Part shown: positions 4,687-6,861 of the stretch, piece by piece | Numbering within the stretch: position 1 is the stretch's first letter | How the letters are laid out: each line of letters opens with the position of its first letter | Assembly: GCA_044866695.1 (NCBI GenBank) | Contig: JBIOUF010000299.1 | Location: 1 to 6,861, forward strand | Length of the DNA: 6,861 bases | Direction: 5' to 3' | DNA from: JBIOUF01 sp044866695 | Lineage (GTDB): Bacteria > Actinomycetota > Actinomycetes > Propionibacteriales > Nocardioidaceae | Made by a program: the position numbers and the translations under genes | The notes under the pieces: model-generated | Database searches by the model: none | What the model was told of the DNA's origin: nothing | What the model saw: only the letters and a program-made list of their open reading frames with translations

Positions 4687-6111
4687 GTGCGCCGCAACGT
4701 CGCAGTGATCCTGGCCGGCGGCGTAGGGGCCAGGGTCGGGCTGTCGATCCCCAAGCAGCTGATCAAGATCGCCGGCAAGACGGTGCTCGAGCACACCTTG
4801 GAGGTGGTCCACGACCATCCGATGGTCGACGAGGTGCTGGTCATGATGGCCCCGGGCCACCTCGACGCGGTGCGCGAGCTGGTCCGCACCGGCCGGTTCG
4901 AGAAGGTCTCGGCGATCCTGGAGGGCGCCGAGACCCGCAACGGCACCACCCAGCGGGCCCTGTCGGCCGTCGACGACCCCGACGCCAAGGTGCTGTTCCA
5001 CGAGGCGGTCAGACCGCTGCTCTCCCCGCGCATCATCAGCGACTGCTTCGACGCGCTGGACCACTACGACGCGGTGGACGTCGCGATCCCGTCCGCGGAC
5101 ACCATCATCGAGGTCGACGCGGAGAACCGGATCCGCGACATCCCGCCCCGCGCGGCGCTGCGACGCGGGCAGACGCCCCAGGCGTTCCGCAGGTCGGTGC
5201 TCGCCCGCGCCTACGAGCTCGCCGCCGGCAACCCCGACTTCGTGGCCACCGACGACTGCACGGTCGTGCTCCGGCACCTCCCGGAGGTCCCGATCTGGGT
5301 CGTGGACGGCGACGAGCAGAACATGAAGATCACCCACCCCATCGACGTGTTCATCGCCGACAAGCTGTTCCAGCTGACCAGCGACACCGCCACGCACGGC
5401 CTGACCGACGCCGAGTACCGGGAGGCGCTGGAGGGGCGGACGCTGGTCGTGTTCGGCGGGAGCTACGGGATCGGCGGCGACATCGCCGCGCTCGCGTCGG
5501 GGTACGGCGCGGACGTGCACGCGTTCAGCAGGTCTCGCACGGACACCCACGTCGAGCGTCGCGAGGACGTGGCGAAGGCGGTGCGAGGCGTCCTGGACTC
5601 CTCCGGGCGCATCGACTACGTCGTCAACAGTGCCGGCGTCCTGCCGACCGGGCTGCTGCACGAGACCACGGAGGAGCAGGTCTACTCCTCCACCGAGGTC
5701 AACTACCTGGCGCCGGTGTTCATCGCCCAGGAGGTCTTCCCGCATCTGAGGCAGACGGGAGGGAGCCTGCTGCTGTTCACGTCCAGCTCCTACACCCGGG
5801 GCCGGAGCGGCTACAGCCTGTACTCCTCCGCGAAGGCCGCGGTGGTGAACCTGACCCAGGCGCTTGCCGACGAGTGGGCGCCGTACGGCGTCCGGGTCAA
5901 CTGCGTCAACCCCGAGCGGACCGGCACCCCGATGCGCACGCGCGCGTTCGGGCCCGAGCCCGCGGACTCGCTGCTGGCCTCGGCCGAGGTCGCACGAGCG
6001 TCCCTGGAGACCCTGCTGGGCAAGACGACCGGGCACGTGGTGGACGTCCGCCGCGTGGACCCGACCAACGGGCGGTCCATGGACGTGGAGTCACTCGATG
6101 TCCCGCGCTGA
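4687..6111 (+). CDS. Bifunctional cytidylyltransferase/SDR, probable CDP-ribitol synthase
   Basis: A 474-residue two-domain enzyme. Residues 1 to about 230 are an IspD/TarI-type cytidylyltransferase: LAGGVGARVG (9-18) with PKQ (22-24), then HEAVRP, ADTIIEVD, GQTPQAFR, TDDC and MKITHPID with Lys214. Residues about 250-474 are a short-chain dehydrogenase: nucleotide-binding GGSYGIG (257-263), NSAG (314-317, usually NNAG), catalytic Ser366, Tyr379 and Lys383 (YSSAK). This order and length match Haemophilus Bcs1/Acs1, which reduces ribulose 5-phosphate to ribitol 5-phosphate with NADPH and couples it to CTP, giving CDP-ribitol; Gram-positive bacteria often use separate TarJ and TarI proteins, and TarJ is unrelated to SDRs. 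CDP-ribitol or a related CDP-alditol for a teichoic-acid-like polymer is therefore the likely product; the precise sugar is inferred. The HEAVRP motif has Glu where IspD has Asp. The stop overlaps the GT2 start by 14 bp, so the two are one operon. Confidence 0.88.
   Translation: MRRNVAVILAGGVGARVGLSIPKQLIKIAGKTVLEHTLEVVHDHPMVDEVLVMMAPGHLDAVRELVRTGRFEKVSAILEGAETRNGTTQRALSAVDDPDAKVLFHEAVRPLLSPRIISDCFDALDHYDAVDVAIPSADTIIEVDAENRIRDIPPRAALRRGQTPQAFRRSVLARAYELAAGNPDFVATDDCTVVLRHLPEVPIWVVDGDEQNMKITHPIDVFIADKLFQLTSDTATHGLTDAEYREALEGRTLVVFGGSYGIGGDIAALASGYGADVHAFSRSRTDTHVERREDVAKAVRGVLDSSGRIDYVVNSAGVLPTGLLHETTEEQVYSSTEVNYLAPVFIAQEVFPHLRQTGGSLLLFTSSSYTRGRSGYSLYSSAKAAVVNLTQALADEWAPYGVRVNCVNPERTGTPMRTRAFGPEPADSLLASAEVARASLETLLGKTTGHVVDVRRVDPTNGRSMDVESLDVPR
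6087..6090 (+). promoter_or_regulatory. Ribosome-binding site of the GT2 gene inside the fusion gene
   Basis: GGAG lies seven bases before ATG 6098 within the last codons of the upstream gene. It supports the ATG start with a 14-bp overlap and makes translational coupling likely. Confidence 0.55.
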
Positions 6112-6861
6112 GCGGGCCAGCGGGCGGTCGGCAGCCCTGTTGCGTACGGCGAAGCGGCTGACCCCGCCCGGGGCCCGCTCGCTGGGGCGTCGTCTGGGCG
6201 GTCGCCGCTACGTGCGCGCCGCCCGGGTCGCGGCCGAGCCGGAGCTCACCGTGGTGGTGCCGGTCTACAACGTCGAGGCGTACCTGCGCGAGTGCCTGGA
6301 CAGCCTGCTGGCGCAGAGCCTGGCCAACCTCGAGGTGGTCTGCGTCGACGACGGCTCCACCGACCGCTCGCTGTCGATCCTCCAGGAGTACGCCGAGGTC
6401 GACCCTCGGGTCGTGGTCCTCACCCAGCCCAACTCCGGTCAGGGGGTGGCCCGCAACATCGGGGTCGCGGCGGCCCGGGGGGAGTTCCTCACCTTCGTCG
6501 ACAGCGACGACACCGTCCCGTCGGGCGCTTTCGAGCACATGGTGGGGACGTTGCGGGAGTCCGGCTCGGACTTCACCGTCGGCTCGGCACGCCGGATGTC
6601 CAACGGCCGGTACTTCCCGACGACCTGGACCCGGATGGTGCACCGCGTCGACCGGTTCCGGACGACCATCGACGAGTTCCCCGTCGCGATGCAGGACATC
6701 ATCGCGTGCAACCGGCTGTTCCGCACCAGGTTCTGGGTCGAGAAGGTGGGCGGCTTCCGCGGGCACATCGCCTACGAGGACCACGTCCCCATGCTCGCCG
6801 CCTACGTGCGCGCCGAGCGGTTCGACGTGCTGGCCCGGACCACGTACAACTGGCGGGTCCG
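6098..6861 (+). CDS. Family 2 glycosyltransferase (3' end cut off)
   Basis: 254 codons are visible; the frame stays open to the window edge. After a basic N-terminal stretch (residues 1-47, many Arg and two Lys/Arg-rich turns) comes a GT-A fold: LTVVVPVYNVEAYLRECLDS at 50-69, VVCVDDGSTDRS (80-91) with the nucleotide-binding Asp pair 84-85, NSGQGVARNIGVAAARGEF (112-130) and the metal-binding FVDSDD (133-138). A late AYEDHVP (225-231) holds the likely catalytic-base Asp of the ED motif. These are the hallmarks of inverting GT2 enzymes that use nucleotide-sugar donors at the inner face of the membrane. Actinobacterial proteins of this kind often continue into a TagF/TarL-like glycerol- or ribitol-phosphotransferase domain; the missing part prevents a check. 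Overlap with the CDP-alditol synthase gene supports work on a wall polymer. The acceptor and the sugar are not predictable. Confidence 0.87.
   Translation, partial: MSRAERASGRSAALLRTAKRLTPPGARSLGRRLGGRRYVRAARVAAEPELTVVVPVYNVEAYLRECLDSLLAQSLANLEVVCVDDGSTDRSLSILQEYAEVDPRVVVLTQPNSGQGVARNIGVAAARGEFLTFVDSDDTVPSGAFEHMVGTLRESGSDFTVGSARRMSNGRYFPTTWTRMVHRVDRFRTTIDEFPVAMQDIIACNRLFRTRFWVEKVGGFRGHIAYEDHVPMLAAYVRAERFDVLARTTYNWRV

Noticed and set aside
4636..6036. Minus-strand open frame of about 466 codons opposite the fusion gene
   Set aside because: Antisense shadow caused by G/C third positions in the real gene; the product is low-complexity Val/Gly/His/Asp-rich and has no recognisable motif.
4143..6161. 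Plus-strand open frame of about 670 codons over the fusion gene and the divergent region
   Set aside because: It is a +1/+2 shadow: composition is dominated by Arg, Gly, Pro and Ala, with no domain. The overlapping frame from 4687 has full IspD and SDR motifs.

Overview
The window is very GC-rich DNA with strong G/C third-position bias, frequent GTG starts, few AT-rich promoters and mostly 4-bp or short gene overlaps. This fits an actinobacterium. A Nocardioides-like genus is a guess from the style of the proteins; no rRNA or tRNA gene is present to settle it.

Left part (1-2040) looks like ordinary chromosomal genes. Two minus-strand genes for membrane proteins with bacterial PH domains (YdbS-like, then YdbT-like, the latter cut by the window edge) are coupled by a GTGA overlap. 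Diverging from them after only 14 bp is a complete, solitary nuoD-type gene, a paralogue of the complex I 49-kDa subunit with no other nuo gene around it. The two start sites appear to share a back-to-back pair of -10 hexamers that would give leaderless mRNAs on both strands.

Right part (2107-6861) reads as a cell-surface glycopolymer module built from two divergent transcription units. Leftward: a possible 44-codon small gene, a DUF6270-like protein with a C-terminal coiled coil, and a PAPS-type sulfotransferase. Rightward: a fused cytidylyltransferase (IspD/TarI type) plus short-chain dehydrogenase, the architecture of Haemophilus Bcs1/Acs1 CDP-ribitol synthases, overlapped by the start of a GT2 glycosyltransferase that runs off the window. 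The simplest reading is that the fusion enzyme makes a CDP-activated alditol (probably CDP-ribitol) for a teichoic-acid-like wall polymer, the glycosyltransferase works on that polymer, and the leftward genes modify it or a related glycan, possibly by sulfation. The polymer assignment is inference.

The two parts meet tail to tail at about 2041-2106, where weak hairpins may end transcription. No mobile element, CRISPR array, tRNA or rRNA gene was seen. The least ordinary points are the orphan NuoD with Trp at the quinone-site Tyr, the overlapping leaderless promoters, and the pairing of a sulfotransferase and DUF6270 protein with CDP-alditol synthesis.
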